The position numbers and the translations under genes are program-made. Source: Ureibacillus galli (GTDB lineage Bacteria; Bacillota; Bacilli; Bacillales_A; Planococcaceae). Taken from it: a stretch of DNA of 64,000 nucleotides. The stretch lies in contig NZ_JACSQA010000011.1 of NCBI RefSeq assembly GCF_014836845.1, positions 1-64,000 of the forward strand, read 5' to 3'. Positions 39,187 through 49,694 of the stretch are shown piece after piece (within the stretch, counting starts at the first letter, position 1; every line of letters begins with the position of its first letter). Under the pieces are notes generated by a model, which worked only from the letters and a program-made list of their open reading frames with translations, was not told the origin of the DNA and made no database searches.

Positions 39187-40056
39187 TTACTCTGGTGTTA
39201 AATAAGTATCATATGTGCCGAGAGATTTCACAGTACAACCAAGTGCTTTTAATTCCTCAAAGGCGCCCTTCATCATCGCCTCATTTTCATCGGCCAATAT
39301 ATCTATGATAAAGAAATAGTCTCCTAAACCTGTTTTTAATGGTCTCGATTCAATTTTACTTAAGTCCAGTTTGCGCCAAGCATAGACAGAAAGGACTTGA
39401 TGGAGTGCACCTGATACATTTTCAGGTAAAGTGAGCATCACCGTTGTTTTCGCTTTTCCTTCCGCTTTCCCCTTTTGAATCCGTATATTTTTTTTCGACA
39501 ATACGACAAAACGGGTATGATTAAAATGAAAGTCATGGATATTTTTTTCTACAATTTCTAAATTATATTTTTCAGCAGAAGAAGTGTTTCCTACCGCCGC
39601 GATACAACGATCTGGGTTTTCAGCAACTAATTTGGCTGCAGCTGAAGTAGATGAAAATTGGTGTAATGGTACTTTACTAAAACGATAAAATAAATATTTA
39701 TGGCATTGGGCTAGCGCATGGGGGTGGGAATAAATTTCTTCAATGTGTTGCCACTTATCTTTTTGGGCTTTATGAACCATTAAATGTTGTTGGATTTTTG
39801 TCAACACTTCTGCCACAATAAATAACTCTGCCTCGTGATATAAATAATCAATCGTCAGTGGTACTGTCCCCTCTATTGTATTTTCTAACGGAACGACTGC
39901 CAAATCGACTTTTCCGCTTGATACCGCTTCAATACATTCGGGAATCGTTGTAAAAGGTATTAATGACTCATTGGGAAATAAACTTTTTGAAGCTAAATAT
40001 GTAAAAGATGCCTCTGGTCCTAAATATGCTATTTGATTTGACTCTTCCTTTTTCAC
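39187..40056 (-). CDS. pheA: Prephenate dehydratase
   Basis: A 289-residue monofunctional enzyme (no chorismate mutase fused) that makes phenylpyruvate for phenylalanine. The catalytic half contains 'AYLGPEASFTYLAS' (9-22), 'VPLENTIEGTV' (about 75-85) and the T-R-F-type catalytic motif 'FNHTRFVVLS' (about 177-186). The ACT regulatory domain has 'GALHQVLSVYAWRKLDLSKIESRP' (about 214-237). The start is GTG 40056 after GGTGGAGG. It follows pheB. Confidence 0.95.
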   Translation of the reverse strand: MKKEESNQIAYLGPEASFTYLASKSLFPNESLIPFTTIPECIEAVSSGKVDLAVVPLENTIEGTVPLTIDYLYHEAELFIVAEVLTKIQQHLMVHKAQKDKWQHIEEIYSHPHALAQCHKYLFYRFSKVPLHQFSSTSAAAKLVAENPDRCIAAVGNTSSAEKYNLEIVEKNIHDFHFNHTRFVVLSKKNIRIQKGKAEGKAKTTVMLTLPENVSGALHQVLSVYAWRKLDLSKIESRPLKTGLGDYFFIIDILADENEAMMKGAFEELKALGCTVKSLGTYDTYLTPE

Positions 40057-40111
40057 TTTAATCCCTCCACCGTTTTCTAACTAGTGTAATTTTTCTTTCA
40101 ATTCAATGTAA

Positions 40112-40149
40112 AAAAGAGAGAGCAATCGAAGAATCTCTTACTCTCTTTT
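40112..40149 (-). terminator. Weak hairpin between pheB and pheA
   Basis: AAAAGAGAG and CTCTCTTTT form a 9-bp stem closing an imperfect inner part; T-rich sequence follows on the minus strand. It may partly end the pheB transcript before pheA. Confidence 0.5.
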
Positions 40150-40158
40150 AAATAGTTG

Positions 40159-40614
40159 TTAAAGTGCTCCAGAGCTTATTACTTCTGCAGATTCAACAAA
40201 CTCTAACTTTTTCAATTGTTGTAACAAATCATCCAGCTCTATCTCCATACTAGTAACATCCAAAGATAATGTTACATTGGCACGTCCTTGAATTGGAATC
40301 GTTTGATGGATTGTTAAAATATTACAATGGGCTGTAGAAATGATTTCTAATAGTTTAGCAAGTGTACCCTTTTCATCTTGTAATTGAATAAAAATTGTTA
40401 AAATTCGTTCTCGAACAATGGAGTGAAAAGGAAAAACGGCATCTCGATATTTATAAAATGCGCTCCGAGATAAATCCACTTCTTTTACTGCATCCCAGAT
40501 CGAAGACACTGCACCACTTTGTAAAAGATGCTTTGCTTCCAATGTCTTTTGCATCGCATCCGTTAATACGTCTTCACGTACTAAATAATATCGTTGATTC
40601 GCAACGTTTTTCAT
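40159..40614 (-). CDS. pheB: ACT-domain regulator PheB
   Basis: A 151-residue protein with an N-terminal winged-helix-like part ('LREDVLTDAM' type, then 'SIWDAVKEVDLSRSAFYKYRDAVFPF' about 37-62) and a C-terminal ACT domain (about 75-148). It was once called a chorismate mutase in B. subtilis, but the fold is regulatory. The longest frame begins at 40638; ATG 40614 after TTGGAGGG matches the family length. It sits between obg and pheA as in B. subtilis. Confidence 0.88.
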   Translation of the reverse strand: MKNVANQRYYLVREDVLTDAMQKTLEAKHLLQSGAVSSIWDAVKEVDLSRSAFYKYRDAVFPFHSIVRERILTIFIQLQDEKGTLAKLLEIISTAHCNILTIHQTIPIQGRANVTLSLDVTSMEIELDDLLQQLKKLEFVESAEVISSGAL

Positions 40615-40655
40615 ACTCTCCCTCCAACATCTTCCCAATATACATTAAGCAACTT

Positions 40656-41945
40656 TTACTCTACGAACTCAAATTCAAATTCTAACAATCGAACGATATC
40701 CCCGTCTTTTGCCCCACGTTCGCGTAAAGCGTCGTCAACGCCCATTCCACGTAACTGTCGTGCAAAACGACGTACACCGTCTTCTCGACTGAAATCCGTC
40801 ATCTTGAATAAACGTTCAATGGAGTAGCCGGACAATACATAAGCACCATCGTCATCACGAGTAATATCGAAATCTTCACCTTTTTTCTCGTGTTTGTATA
40901 GAACAGATGCATCACTATCTTCTTCCACCACATCGTGTAACTCAAAATGAGGTGTTACTTCAAGTAAATCAGCGATTTCAAATAATACAGGTTTTAATCC
41001 TTGACGAGAAATAGCGGAAACAGGGAAGACTTTAACGGAATCCCCTACTTTTTCTTTAAATTCTTTTAAATTTTCTTCTGCATCAGGCATATCCATTTTA
41101 TTGGCAACAACAATTTGCGGTCTTTCAGTAAGACGTAAATTGTATTGTTTTAATTCTTCATTAATTGTCACATAGTCTTCATAAGGGTCACGACCCTCCA
41201 TACCTGACATATCAATAACATGGACAATGACTCGAGTTCTTTCAATATGACGTAAAAATTGCATCCCTAATCCTACACCTTGGTGTGCACCTTCGATTAA
41301 CCCAGGTAAATCAGCCATTGCAAAACTTCTACCATCTTCCGTTTCGACCATCCCTAAATTTGGAACAATCGTTGTAAAATGATAAGCCCCAATTTTAGGC
41401 TTTGCAGCTGAGACGACAGATAGTAAAGTTGATTTTCCAACACTTGGGAATCCAACTAATCCCACATCTGCTAATACTTTTAATTCTAATATAACATTTA
41501 ATTCTTGCCCTGGCTCCCCTTTTTCTGCAAGTTCTGGAGCTGGATTTGCTGGTGTAGCAAAACGGCTATTACCTCGACCACCTCGACCACCTCTAGCAAT
41601 CACAGCTCTTTGACCATGCTCGACTAAGTCAGCAATTACAGCACCTGTTTCCTCATTCATCACAACTGTACCAGGAGGAACTTTTATTACTAAATCTTCG
41701 GAGTTTTTTCCATGCATTCCTTTACTCATCCCATGTTCACCACGGTTCGCTTTGAAATGACGTTTATAACGGAAATCCATTAAAGTTCGTAAACCTTCTT
41801 CTACTTCAAAGACAACATTACCACCATTACCGCCGTCTCCTCCAGCAGGTCCACCATTTGGTACAAATTTTTCACGGCGAAAGGCGACCATACCATCTCC
41901 GCCGTCTCCACCTTTCACATAAATCTTTACGTGATCGACAAACAT
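40656..41945 (-). CDS. obgE: Ribosome-assembly GTPase Obg
   Basis: A 429-residue GTPase: glycine-rich Obg fold (1-158), G domain with G1 GFPSVGKS (165-172), G3 'DLPGLIEG' (about 212-219) and G4 'NKMD' (about 282-285), and the Gram-positive C-terminal OCT domain (about 350-425). It functions in 50S maturation, the general stress response and Spo0A activation. AGGAG eight bases before ATG 41945 sets the start, only five bases after spo0B ends, as the classic spo0B-obg pair. Confidence 0.97.
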   Translation of the reverse strand: MFVDHVKIYVKGGDGGDGMVAFRREKFVPNGGPAGGDGGNGGNVVFEVEEGLRTLMDFRYKRHFKANRGEHGMSKGMHGKNSEDLVIKVPPGTVVMNEETGAVIADLVEHGQRAVIARGGRGGRGNSRFATPANPAPELAEKGEPGQELNVILELKVLADVGLVGFPSVGKSTLLSVVSAAKPKIGAYHFTTIVPNLGMVETEDGRSFAMADLPGLIEGAHQGVGLGMQFLRHIERTRVIVHVIDMSGMEGRDPYEDYVTINEELKQYNLRLTERPQIVVANKMDMPDAEENLKEFKEKVGDSVKVFPVSAISRQGLKPVLFEIADLLEVTPHFELHDVVEEDSDASVLYKHEKKGEDFDITRDDDGAYVLSGYSIERLFKMTDFSREDGVRRFARQLRGMGVDDALRERGAKDGDIVRLLEFEFEFVE

Positions 41946-41950
41946 TGCTT

Positions 41951-42475
41951 TCACTCCTGTTCTATATTCAAAGCATATTTCCATTGTCTTGTAGTTTGTT
42001 CATATGTTTGAACGTTTAAATGCGTTACTTCATGTTCGAACAAATGGGTATCCCATTTTCCGATTAAATCGAAAGTTAAATGGAATGCTGATTCATTTGA
42101 TTCAATTTGAATCGTTAGCTCATGTTCCGTAAATGGATCCAAGTTATCATAAACATGAATAACTGTCTTTTCTAAGTATTCTACAATTTGTTCATCTTTT
42201 TTCATATCAACCGGACTTGTTACATTACTTTTTAATGTCACTTGAAATGCTGGATAGCGCCATTGTATCGTTTGTAACCATTCCACTGTCTTTGGTAATT
42301 TTAGCTTATTGATATTTGAAAGGGTTTTACATTGTTCAGAAATTTGCTCTATAATTTTTTTTGCTTCTTCTACTCTGCCCAAATCTAAGTTCATTTTGAT
42401 CAGTTGTAGTTGATTCATATAATCATGATTTGCAAATCTTAATACTTCATTAACTGAAAGGGATAGAGTTTTCAT
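41951..42475 (-). CDS. spo0B: Sporulation phosphotransferase Spo0B
   Basis: A 174-residue phosphorelay protein moving phosphate from Spo0F to Spo0A. The phosphorylated His is H17 in '[15 protein letters not shown]', embedded in the two-helix hairpin used for dimerisation; the C-terminal half is the degenerate ATPase-like fold. Sequence outside the hairpin is poorly conserved, as usual. ATG 42475 follows GGAGGT. Confidence 0.9.
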   Translation of the reverse strand: MKTLSLSVNEVLRFANHDYMNQLQLIKMNLDLGRVEEAKKIIEQISEQCKTLSNINKLKLPKTVEWLQTIQWRYPAFQVTLKSNVTSPVDMKKDEQIVEYLEKTVIHVYDNLDPFTEHELTIQIESNESAFHLTFDLIGKWDTHLFEHEVTHLNVQTYEQTTRQWKYALNIEQE

Positions 42476-42667
42476 TTTGAACCTCCACATGATAGAAAAA
42501 ATGCTACTAATTTCTTTTTTAGTATAACAAGTTTCCCGACATTTTTCCCTTCTTTCCCCTAATTCTGTAAGAATACTATAAGAAAATTTCAGTTATCCAT
42601 TAGTAAAAGCTAACAGATATAGTCCATTCCGGTATTTTCAAACATAAAATTATACCCTTAACACATG

Positions 42668-42697
42668 AAAAAGGACTGCTGTCTAGCAGTCCTTTCA
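42668..42697 (-). terminator. Terminator after rpmA
   Basis: AAAGGACTGCT and AGCAGTCCTTT form a perfect 11-bp stem with GTCT loop, 15 bases past the rpmA stop. The 210 bases beyond, up to spo0B, hold nothing recognised apart from its promoter region. Confidence 0.9.
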
Positions 42698-42710
42698 TTT
42701 AAATATGGAA

Positions 42711-43371
<661 letters not shown>

Positions 43372-43389
43372 TCCATTCACCTCGATTTA

Positions 43390-43698
43390 TTAAGCGTTGA
43401 TTGATTCAACAACTAATTTAGTGTAAGGTTGACGATGACCTTGTTTACGACGGTAGTTTTTCTTCGCTTTGTATTTGAATACAGTAATTTTTTTTGCGCG
43501 TCCTTCTTTTACAACTTTCGCTGTAACAGTAGCACCTGCAACAGTTGGAGCTCCAACTTTCACTGTTTCTCCACCTACGAATAAAACTTTATCAAATGTT
43601 ACTACTTCGTCAGCTTGAACACCTAGTTTTTCAACATAGATTTCTTGTCCAGCTTCTACTTTGATTTGTTTTCCACCAGTTTCGATAATTGCGTACAT
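43390..43698 (-). CDS. rplU: Ribosomal protein bL21
   Basis: A 102-residue bL21 starting '[25 protein letters not shown]' and ending with the conserved '[21 protein letters not shown]' 23S-binding tail. It is the first gene of rplU-prp-rpmA behind the L21 leader. GAGGAGG site. Confidence 0.97.
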   Translation of the reverse strand: MYAIIETGGKQIKVEAGQEIYVEKLGVQADEVVTFDKVLFVGGETVKVGAPTVAGATVTAKVVKEGRAKKITVFKYKAKKNYRRKQGHRQPYTKLVVESINA

Positions 43699-43810
43699 TA
43701 AAATGCACCTCCTCTTAGACTCAGACTCGCCTGTAACGAAAGGTGATCTTTCGATGCTTAAAAAAACCTTTCCAGAGCGGTTGTAGCACGGGTGCTACAA
43801 ACAATAACAT
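43699..43810 (-). ncRNA. L21 leader (autoregulatory 5' UTR of rplU)
   Basis: About 112 bases between the promoter and rplU. The minus strand carries a hairpin TTGTAGCACCCGTGCTACAA, then CCGCTCTGGAAAGG, AAAGATCACCTTT and GCGAGTCTGAGTC before the ribosome site. Position and features match the L21_leader family, thought to let L21 repress its own operon. Assigned by memory of the family; a covariance search is needed. Confidence 0.7.
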
Positions 43811-43815
43811 TAAAA

Positions 43816-43844
43816 ATACTACCACAACAATACTCTCACGTCAA
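43816..43844 (-). promoter_or_regulatory. Sigma-A promoter of the rplU operon
   Basis: TTGACG (43839-43844) and TAGTAT (43816-43821) are separated by 17 bases on the minus strand. The -35 box overlaps the last codons of spoIVFB. Confidence 0.75.
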
Positions 43845-44450
43845 TCTTTTCATTACATGTTTCTCAAAGGCAAAACGATATTTTCGATATCTCCATTCAT
43901 TTATAATTTGAAGCAATAAAAACAAACTCAATCCTAATAAAAATAAAGTTTTTGGTAATAAAATGAAGGTAATAAATACCGAAATCGTAATGAGTATTAA
44001 TGATAGTGTTAAATAATATTCAATGATGCGAATACGTGGATGAAAAATAAGAATTAGCGATAATATCATCCGTCCTCCATCTAATGGCCAAATCGGAATA
44101 ATATTAATCGCTAGTAAAATCAATTGGATTTTTAAAAACGGATCTGCTACTAACGGGTCTAAAAGCGGTGATACAGCTATACATCCAATCGTAGCTAAAG
44201 GTCCCCCTATGGCGATAATCAATTGTTTACGCGGCGAAATAGACATACCACCTCGCAATTCAATTTCACCGCCATAGGGCATAATGACACAACGTTCCAC
44301 TTTCACTTTACAAAGAAAAGCTGCCAAAATATGGCCAATTTCATGAATAATTAAAGAAGATAAAATAAGTGCATAATAGGAGACATTGCCGTATAGTACC
44401 ATACTGAAAAGAACCGGTAAAAATAATGGATGAATTGTCATACGCATCAT
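43836..44450 (-). CDS. spoIVFB: Short SpoIVFB-type intramembrane metalloprotease
   Basis: A 204-residue M50 protease. Zinc motif 'HEIGH' (H36, E37, H40) and the third ligand Asp124 in 'NIIPIWPLDGG' are both present, so it should be active. B. subtilis SpoIVFB (288 residues) has a C-terminal CBS domain that reads ATP; this copy stops after the last membrane helix and lacks it. It cuts pro-sigma-K in the mother cell. The start was set at ATG 44450, which overlaps the spoIVFA stop (ATGA); the longest frame begins at 44474, and ATG 44441 is also possible. Confidence 0.85.
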   Translation of the reverse strand: MMRMTIHPLFLPVLFSMVLYGNVSYYALILSSLIIHEIGHILAAFLCKVKVERCVIMPYGGEIELRGGMSISPRKQLIIAIGGPLATIGCIAVSPLLDPLVADPFLKIQLILLAINIIPIWPLDGGRMILSLILIFHPRIRIIEYYLTLSLILITISVFITFILLPKTLFLLGLSLFLLLQIINEWRYRKYRFAFEKHVMKRLT

Positions 44451-45016
44451 GATTGCGTATGCTCTTTCATCCATTCTAACGTTTCCTCAAGATTTAAAAC
44501 TTTCCCATTTTCCTCTATTTTAATATAGAGATCTCCCGGTTCTTTATTCGCAATCGTGCTGCCTCTTTCAATGGAAGTATAGGGTAATAAAGAAAATGAA
44601 TCCACGTTTCCATATGTCACCGTCGTGTCGTCTTCGTAATAGACTGATATTGTTTTCCCAGTATTTTTTGAATGCCCTGTATAAACAACCAATCCATTTT
44701 CAATTGCGAGAATCGGAATGGGCTGTTCGAAAGTTAATAAATATCCACTATCATAAGGTTTGACGGAAACAAAGGATAATAATTCTTGATTTACTTTATC
44801 CGAGGAAACGGTAATCGTCGTATCTGGTTCACTTCCAAATACTTCTCTTAAAAAATTTCTCATAATGGTTAAATCTTCCGAACTGTATACAATTTTATTT
44901 ACGTCTACTGCAATTTGCCCTCTTTCATGTAATTGACTACCTATTAAAACAACTACGCAGAGAAGAACAGCAGCAATCCATTTCCATAATTTGTTCACTA
45001 CCTCATCCATTCTCAT
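44447..45016 (-). CDS. spoIVFA: SpoIVFA-like regulator with degenerate LytM domain
   Basis: A 189-residue protein with one N-terminal membrane helix (about 13-26) and an outer LytM/M23-like domain (about 115-189: 'ENGLVVYTGHSKNTGKTISVYY', 'SIERGSTIANKEPGDLYIKIEENGK'). The zinc residues of M23 peptidases are not preserved, as in SpoIVFA, which only binds. The B. subtilis protein is longer (about 264 residues), so the cytosolic N-terminal part is missing here. It should hold SpoIVFB inactive until SpoIVB signals. No good ribosome site is seen at 45016. Confidence 0.82.
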   Translation of the reverse strand: MRMDEVVNKLWKWIAAVLLCVVVLIGSQLHERGQIAVDVNKIVYSSEDLTIMRNFLREVFGSEPDTTITVSSDKVNQELLSFVSVKPYDSGYLLTFEQPIPILAIENGLVVYTGHSKNTGKTISVYYEDDTTVTYGNVDSFSLLPYTSIERGSTIANKEPGDLYIKIEENGKVLNLEETLEWMKEHTQS

Positions 45017-45235
45017 TTTTCATAGTATATGAAAAATATGAAAATAGGATTCAATTTGAACGAAAAAAGAAACTGTCCAATTTAGTCGAATTATATAAAA
45101 TAGAGACCTTGAGAGGCACAAACAAAAAAATAAGTCCTATTGATAAATAGAAAACATACGAATTCCCCATATAATAAGGAACCTGGATTGTTTCCCTATA
45201 GATTACCTTTTAGAAATGTTTATTTATAAATAAAT

Positions 45236-45269
45236 AAAAGGTTATTGATGTCTGAATCAATAACCTTTT
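45236..45269 (-). terminator. Terminator after minD
   Basis: AAAAGGTTATTGAT pairs perfectly with ATCAATAACCTTTT around a 6-base loop, 11 bases past the minD stop; T-rich on the minus strand. The 220 bases to spoIVFA hold no further feature. Confidence 0.9.
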
Positions 45270-45279
45270 CTCTATTAGA

Positions 45280-46077
45280 CTACTTTGAAAATATAGAGAT
45301 TAATTTTTTAAACATGCCTTTAGTATGATCTTCAAGTGCCATTAACGGAACCGATTCACCTAAAATTCTCCTTGCAATATTACGGTATCCTAGTGAAGCT
45401 TTGTTGTTTGGATCCATAACAATTGGTTCACCACGATTCGATGAACTAATCACATCTTCACTATCGATGATAATCCCTAATAAATCAATGGATAAGTGGG
45501 CTGTAATTTCATTAATATCAAGCGTATCCCCATTCTTCATTAAATCTCTTCGAATACGATTAATAATTAATTTTGGTGGTTCAATCTCTTCCTGTTCCAA
45601 TAAACCGATAATTCGATCGGCATCGCGAACAGCTGAGATCTCTGGAGTGGTTACAACAATAGCACGGTCAGCACCTGCTACAGCATTTTTATATCCTTGT
45701 TCAATACCCGCAGGACAGTCAATTAAAACGTAATCATATTCACGTTTCAGTTCATCAACTAAACTCTTCATTTGCTCCGGTGTAACGGCATTTTTATCCG
45801 TTGTTTGAGCAGCAGGTAATAAAAATAGTTTCTCATCAACTCGCTTGTCCTTCACTAACGCTTGATGTATTTTACAGCGACCTTCTACGACATCGACTAA
45901 GTCATAAATAATTCGATTATCTAAACCTAATACTAAGTCTAAGTTACGTAAACCGATATCTGTATCAATTAAACATACTTTTTTCCCTTGAAGAGCCAAT
46001 GCAGTTCCCAGATTGGCAGTTGTTGTTGTTTTACCTACCCCGCCTTTACCTGAAGTTATAACGATTGCTTCACCCAC
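45280..46077 (-). CDS. minD: Septum-site ATPase MinD
   Basis: A 265-residue deviant-Walker ATPase: SGKGGVGKTTTTANLG at 9-24 (signature Lys at 11), switch I 'DTDIGLRNLDLVLG' (38-51), Walker B 'YDYVLIDCPAGIE'. The C-terminal amphipathic helix 'GMFKKLISIF' anchors it to the membrane. It recruits MinC to block polar FtsZ rings. It starts one base after minC stops. Confidence 0.96.
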   Translation of the reverse strand: MGEAIVITSGKGGVGKTTTTANLGTALALQGKKVCLIDTDIGLRNLDLVLGLDNRIIYDLVDVVEGRCKIHQALVKDKRVDEKLFLLPAAQTTDKNAVTPEQMKSLVDELKREYDYVLIDCPAGIEQGYKNAVAGADRAIVVTTPEISAVRDADRIIGLLEQEEIEPPKLIINRIRRDLMKNGDTLDINEITAHLSIDLLGIIIDSEDVISSSNRGEPIVMDPNNKASLGYRNIARRILGESVPLMALEDHTKGMFKKLISIFSK

Positions 46078-46078
46078 A

Positions 46079-46747
46079 TTAGCTTCCTCCTTTAACCGTA
46101 CTTAATAATGGTCTTATATTTCTCACTTCTTGTAATCGTTCATAAGAAATGTGGCCATCTTTATTAAGATATGCAAAAATTTGTTCCGCATTTTCTTTTA
46201 CAAACGGCTTTTCGTTTGACATAATTTCAATTTTATCGTCAATTAACACGTGCGTCGGTTCAAAATGTGAAGCAACAATAATTGCTTCTTTATCTCCTTT
46301 TAAACCTGCATGGGCAATTCCTCTTAAATTACCTAGGACATAAATACTGCCACCCGCTTCGATTTTTCCGTTCGGATTGACATCACCTATGACAACGATA
46401 TCACCTATCGCATTTAAGATTTGGCCCGAGCGGACGATTCCTATATATGTTTCACATTGACTAGCTTGCTCTATTTCCATTTTTTCTTGAATTGTTATAA
46501 CATCACTATGCACTTTCGACACATGCATATTACCAGGGCCTTGTACAATTGTGATAAGTTCATCTTGTTGTGCAGTTGAAAGGTAACGTTTTCCTAAATG
46601 AAGTTGAACATCTACCTTCCCATCAATTCCGCCTTCTGAAACTTTACGTTTAAGTTGCTCTACTAGTTCTGCGTAGGCGCACTGATCGTCTAGCCGAAGT
46701 ACTAACCCTTCTTTTGTCCCTTTAATATGGACAAGCTGTTTTTTCAT
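46079..46747 (-). CDS. minC: Septum-site inhibitor MinC
   Basis: A 222-residue protein: N-terminal FtsZ-interacting domain (1 to about 105) and C-terminal beta-helix (about 110-205, with 'GQILNAIGDIVVIGDVNPNGKIEAGGSIYVLGNLRGIAHAG') that dimerises and binds MinD. The frame opens at a GTG (46765) within the GTGAGGTG ribosome site; ATG 46747 is taken although the gap is long (about 12 bases). Confidence 0.95.
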   Translation of the reverse strand: MKKQLVHIKGTKEGLVLRLDDQCAYAELVEQLKRKVSEGGIDGKVDVQLHLGKRYLSTAQQDELITIVQGPGNMHVSKVHSDVITIQEKMEIEQASQCETYIGIVRSGQILNAIGDIVVIGDVNPNGKIEAGGSIYVLGNLRGIAHAGLKGDKEAIIVASHFEPTHVLIDDKIEIMSNEKPFVKENAEQIFAYLNKDGHISYERLQEVRNIRPLLSTVKGGS

Positions 46748-46776
46748 AATAAAGCGACACCTCACGCCAAATCAAT

Positions 46777-47304
46777 TTATGAATTATCTTGGGCACGCTG
46801 CAACACACGCGCATTAATTAAATATTTAAATGCCCAACCAAGCATAATTAAAAATAATAAGTTAGCAATAATAGTTGGAAGTAGGCGGTTACTTAAAAAT
46901 TCACCTACTGGAATCGTAGTAAATTGAATGAAATAAAAGAAATAATATAAAACAACTTCCATAATAGCAACTAATATTAACGATAAAATGGTCGTAACGC
47001 TTAAGTGTTGATGAATAAACTTCACAGATGAACCAGCGATAAAGCAAACTACCGGGTATAAAAAGGAATATAATCCAATAATATCAATGTAAAACACATC
47101 ATACAAGAGCCCAAAAATTAAACCATATAAACATGCTCTTTTACGACTATAATAGATAGAAATGAAAATTAAGTAAAGGATGACAAAACGTGGTACGAAG
47201 TAAACCGTTTCGCCTCCCCAATCAATAGGAGAAAATAGCGCAAATTCTGGTTCAAGCAAAAATAAAACGACTGCCACGAAGGGAATTAAAAATCTTACCA
47301 TCAT
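46777..47304 (-). CDS. mreD: Cell-shape membrane protein MreD
   Basis: A 175-residue protein with five predicted helices and the MreD-type core 'YYSRKRACLYGLIFGLLYDVFYIDIIGLYSFLYP' (about 51-84). It belongs to the Rod elongasome with MreBC. It overlaps the mreC stop by 4 bases (ATGA type) and precedes minC by 29 bases. Confidence 0.93.
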   Translation of the reverse strand: MMVRFLIPFVAVVLFLLEPEFALFSPIDWGGETVYFVPRFVILYLIFISIYYSRKRACLYGLIFGLLYDVFYIDIIGLYSFLYPVVCFIAGSSVKFIHQHLSVTTILSLILVAIMEVVLYYFFYFIQFTTIPVGEFLSNRLLPTIIANLLFLIMLGWAFKYLINARVLQRAQDNS

Positions 47305-48224
47305 TCTTCACCTTCGTCAGTAGTTTTACTTTTTGTTTCATTCGTTAGATCTGCATTTGTATTTCCACCATCAGAACCGTCAACTGAAATAACTGTTCTT
47401 TGGGCAATAACAACATCCTCAAGTAAAGAGAAGTTTGCCGCTGGTTTTACATATGCAAGTTTTGTTAGACCATAATCATCCGTTGTTACTTCCGTTATTT
47501 CTCCAATTGGAATACCTTTCGGGAATACGCCACCTAATCCAGAAGTGACAACCTGTTCCCCAACATTCACTTTGAAGCTAGAATCAATTCTTTTTAATAT
47601 TAATTCATTACGCTCTGCGTCATATCCTTCAATCAAACCAAAAATATCCGATTTTTCTCCTTGAACAATAGCAGAAACCCGATAGTTCGGATTATTCGTA
47701 TAAAGTAACTCTACCTCAGAAGTAAACGGCGTAACTAAACTAATTTTACCAATCAATCCATTTGCTGTCATAACAGCCATATTTAATTGTACACCATGAG
47801 ACGATCCTTTGTTGAGTATAATTTTCTCTTCCCATTGATCTGGGTTTCGAGCAATTACACTTGCATTTAACGGATTAAAATCTGTTAAACTCTCTTCTTT
47901 GCCTACTAGTTCTTTTAACGATTCATTTTCAGATTGCAATGTATTAACTTCCGCCTGAAGTACAGCAAAATCTTCCAAACGCATTTTTAAACGCTTATTT
48001 TCTTCGTACGTATTTAATAAAGAATTAATGTCATTAAAAATCCCTGTTATGTAATTTGTTGGCTTTGCAACAAGAGATTGCGCAAAGCCAACTGTGTCTT
48101 TAATAAATTGTTCGGGTACGCTTGCGTTTTGTCGATCCCGTAATGAGAAGCTAATCAATGCCACAAGGAATATCATGCCAACTAGTAGCAATATTAATTT
48201 CTTGTTTGAAAAAAAATGTGGCAT
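47301..48224 (-). CDS. mreC: Cell-shape protein MreC
   Basis: A 307-residue protein: short cytosolic start, one helix (about 9-26), a coiled coil (about 70-105, 'LLNTYEENKRLKMRLEDFAVLQAEVNTLQSENESLKEL' type) and the beta-barrel pair (about 115-275) with 'VVTSGLGGVFPKGIPIGEI'. The Gly/Asn/Thr-rich C terminus is unstructured. It scaffolds the elongasome outside the membrane. AAGGAGG site. It lies 12 bases after mreB. Confidence 0.95.
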   Translation of the reverse strand: MPHFFSNKKLILLLVGMIFLVALISFSLRDRQNASVPEQFIKDTVGFAQSLVAKPTNYITGIFNDINSLLNTYEENKRLKMRLEDFAVLQAEVNTLQSENESLKELVGKEESLTDFNPLNASVIARNPDQWEEKIILNKGSSHGVQLNMAVMTANGLIGKISLVTPFTSEVELLYTNNPNYRVSAIVQGEKSDIFGLIEGYDAERNELILKRIDSSFKVNVGEQVVTSGLGGVFPKGIPIGEITEVTTDDYGLTKLAYVKPAANFSLLEDVVIAQRTVISVDGSDGGNTNADLTNETKSKTTDEGEE

Positions 48225-48236
48225 TGGTATTCCTCC

Positions 48237-49256
48237 TTACCCTTTCATCTGTTGTGAACGAACTAAATCGATATGTTCTAATGCTTTACCAGTACCGATT
48301 GCTACACAATCTAATGGGTTTTCCGCAATAAATACAGGCATATTCGTTTCATCACTAATAACTCTATCTAAATTGCGAAGAAGTGCTCCACCACCAGTTA
48401 ACACAATTCCTCTTTCCATTACATCAGCAGAAAGCTCTGGAGGTGTTTGTTCTAATGTTTTTTTAACGCCGTCGATAATTGTAGCGATGGCTTCTTTTAA
48501 TGAATCTGAAATCTCTTCAGAAGTAATTTCGATTGTTTTAGGTAATCCAGTTAATAAATCACGTCCACGGATTTCCATTTTTTCATTGCTATCATCGACA
48601 CGAGCAGTACCAATTTCAATTTTAATTTTCTCAGCGGTACGTTCACCAATCGTTAAGTTATATGTTTTACGGATGTAACTAATGATCGATTGATCCATTG
48701 CGTCACCACCGATTCGAACCGATTCACTTGTTACGATTCCACCTAAAGAAATCACCGCTACTTCTGTAGTACCGCCACCAATATCAACAACCATCGATCC
48801 AGTAGGATCCCAAACCGGTAAATCAGCTCCGATTGCAGCAGCAAACGGTTCCTCAATTGTGAAAGCTTCTTTTGCACCAGCTTGTCTAGATGCATCTATA
48901 ACTGCGCGTTGTTCAACGGACGTAATACCATAAGGAACACAAATCATGACATTTGGTTTTTTCCAGTTAGAACCAGAATTTTTTAATGCCTGTTTTAAAT
49001 AATATTCAATCATTGCAGTTGTTATATCAAAATCAGCAATAACCCCATCTTTCATCGGGCGAATTGCGACTATAGAACCAGGTGTACGTCCAATCATATT
49101 TTTCGCATCATTCCCTACTGCTACGATGTCACCTGTCTTTGTATTTTTTGCTACTACTGAAGGTTCGCGTAAAACGATCCCTTTTCCTTTAATAAAAACT
49201 AATGTATTCGCTGTGCCAAGATCGATCCCGACATCTTTATTTCCTAATCCAAACAA
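48237..49256 (-). CDS. mreB: Actin-like shape-determining protein MreB
   Basis: A 339-residue actin homologue, '[27 protein letters not shown]' at the N terminus (phosphate 1 motif 10-16), phosphate 2 '[18 protein letters not shown]' near 157-174 and '[15 protein letters not shown]' near 282-296. The longest frame starts with ATG 49283, but AAGGGAG seven bases before TTG 49256 and the length of B. subtilis MreB (337) favour that TTG as the true start. It leads mreBCD-minCD. Confidence 0.95.
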   Translation of the reverse strand: MFGLGNKDVGIDLGTANTLVFIKGKGIVLREPSVVAKNTKTGDIVAVGNDAKNMIGRTPGSIVAIRPMKDGVIADFDITTAMIEYYLKQALKNSGSNWKKPNVMICVPYGITSVEQRAVIDASRQAGAKEAFTIEEPFAAAIGADLPVWDPTGSMVVDIGGGTTEVAVISLGGIVTSESVRIGGDAMDQSIISYIRKTYNLTIGERTAEKIKIEIGTARVDDSNEKMEIRGRDLLTGLPKTIEITSEEISDSLKEAIATIIDGVKKTLEQTPPELSADVMERGIVLTGGGALLRNLDRVISDETNMPVFIAENPLDCVAIGTGKALEHIDLVRSQQMKG

Positions 49257-49694
49257 TTTTGTACTCCCTTTCTCTGTAAGCAATTCTATAATCGTTGCTT
49301 ATAAACTAAGAATTATTATAGCGGAAAAACTCGAAAAATTATAGTGCCACTTGTACTGTTCTATCATATTTGTCAAACTTCATTCAACTTTTATCGACAT
49401 TTTTCATTTTATTTCGATTCTCTCTATGAAACAAATAAAATAATTATGTAAGTTTTTACATTCTTGTAACAAGCACTCCATATAAATGACGAAAAAAAGC
49501 GAAATAGGTTCTGCAATATGAAAATGAAATATTAAAGAATTAATTTTAATCAAAATCAGCTATTTAACATACTTTTGTTAACTCGCTGTAAATGAAATGT
49601 TACATCATTTCATTTCAACTTATTTTGCCCAAAATAAAAGTCGAAATCCGTTCAAACGGACATTCGACCCTTATAAATAAATTTATTAGGATGA
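49257..49694. other. Spacer between radC and mreB
   Basis: About 440 bases. It holds the radC terminator at its left end and AT-rich sequence with two TATAAT boxes on the minus strand (near 49310 and 49340) that may drive mreB. A TTGACA (near 49376) stands too far from either box for a normal promoter. No gene or RNA is recognised between 49380 and 49630. Confidence 0.5.
49635..49668 (-). terminator. Terminator after radC
   Basis: GTCGAA-TCCG pairs with CGGA-TTCGAC (one bulge on each side) around a short loop, then TTTTATTTT on the minus strand, 27 bases past the radC stop. Confidence 0.8.

Noticed and set aside
49340-49380. TTGACA/TATAAT as a normal promoter of mreB
   Set aside because: The spacing is 27 bases, too long for sigma-A; only the separate -10-like boxes were noted.
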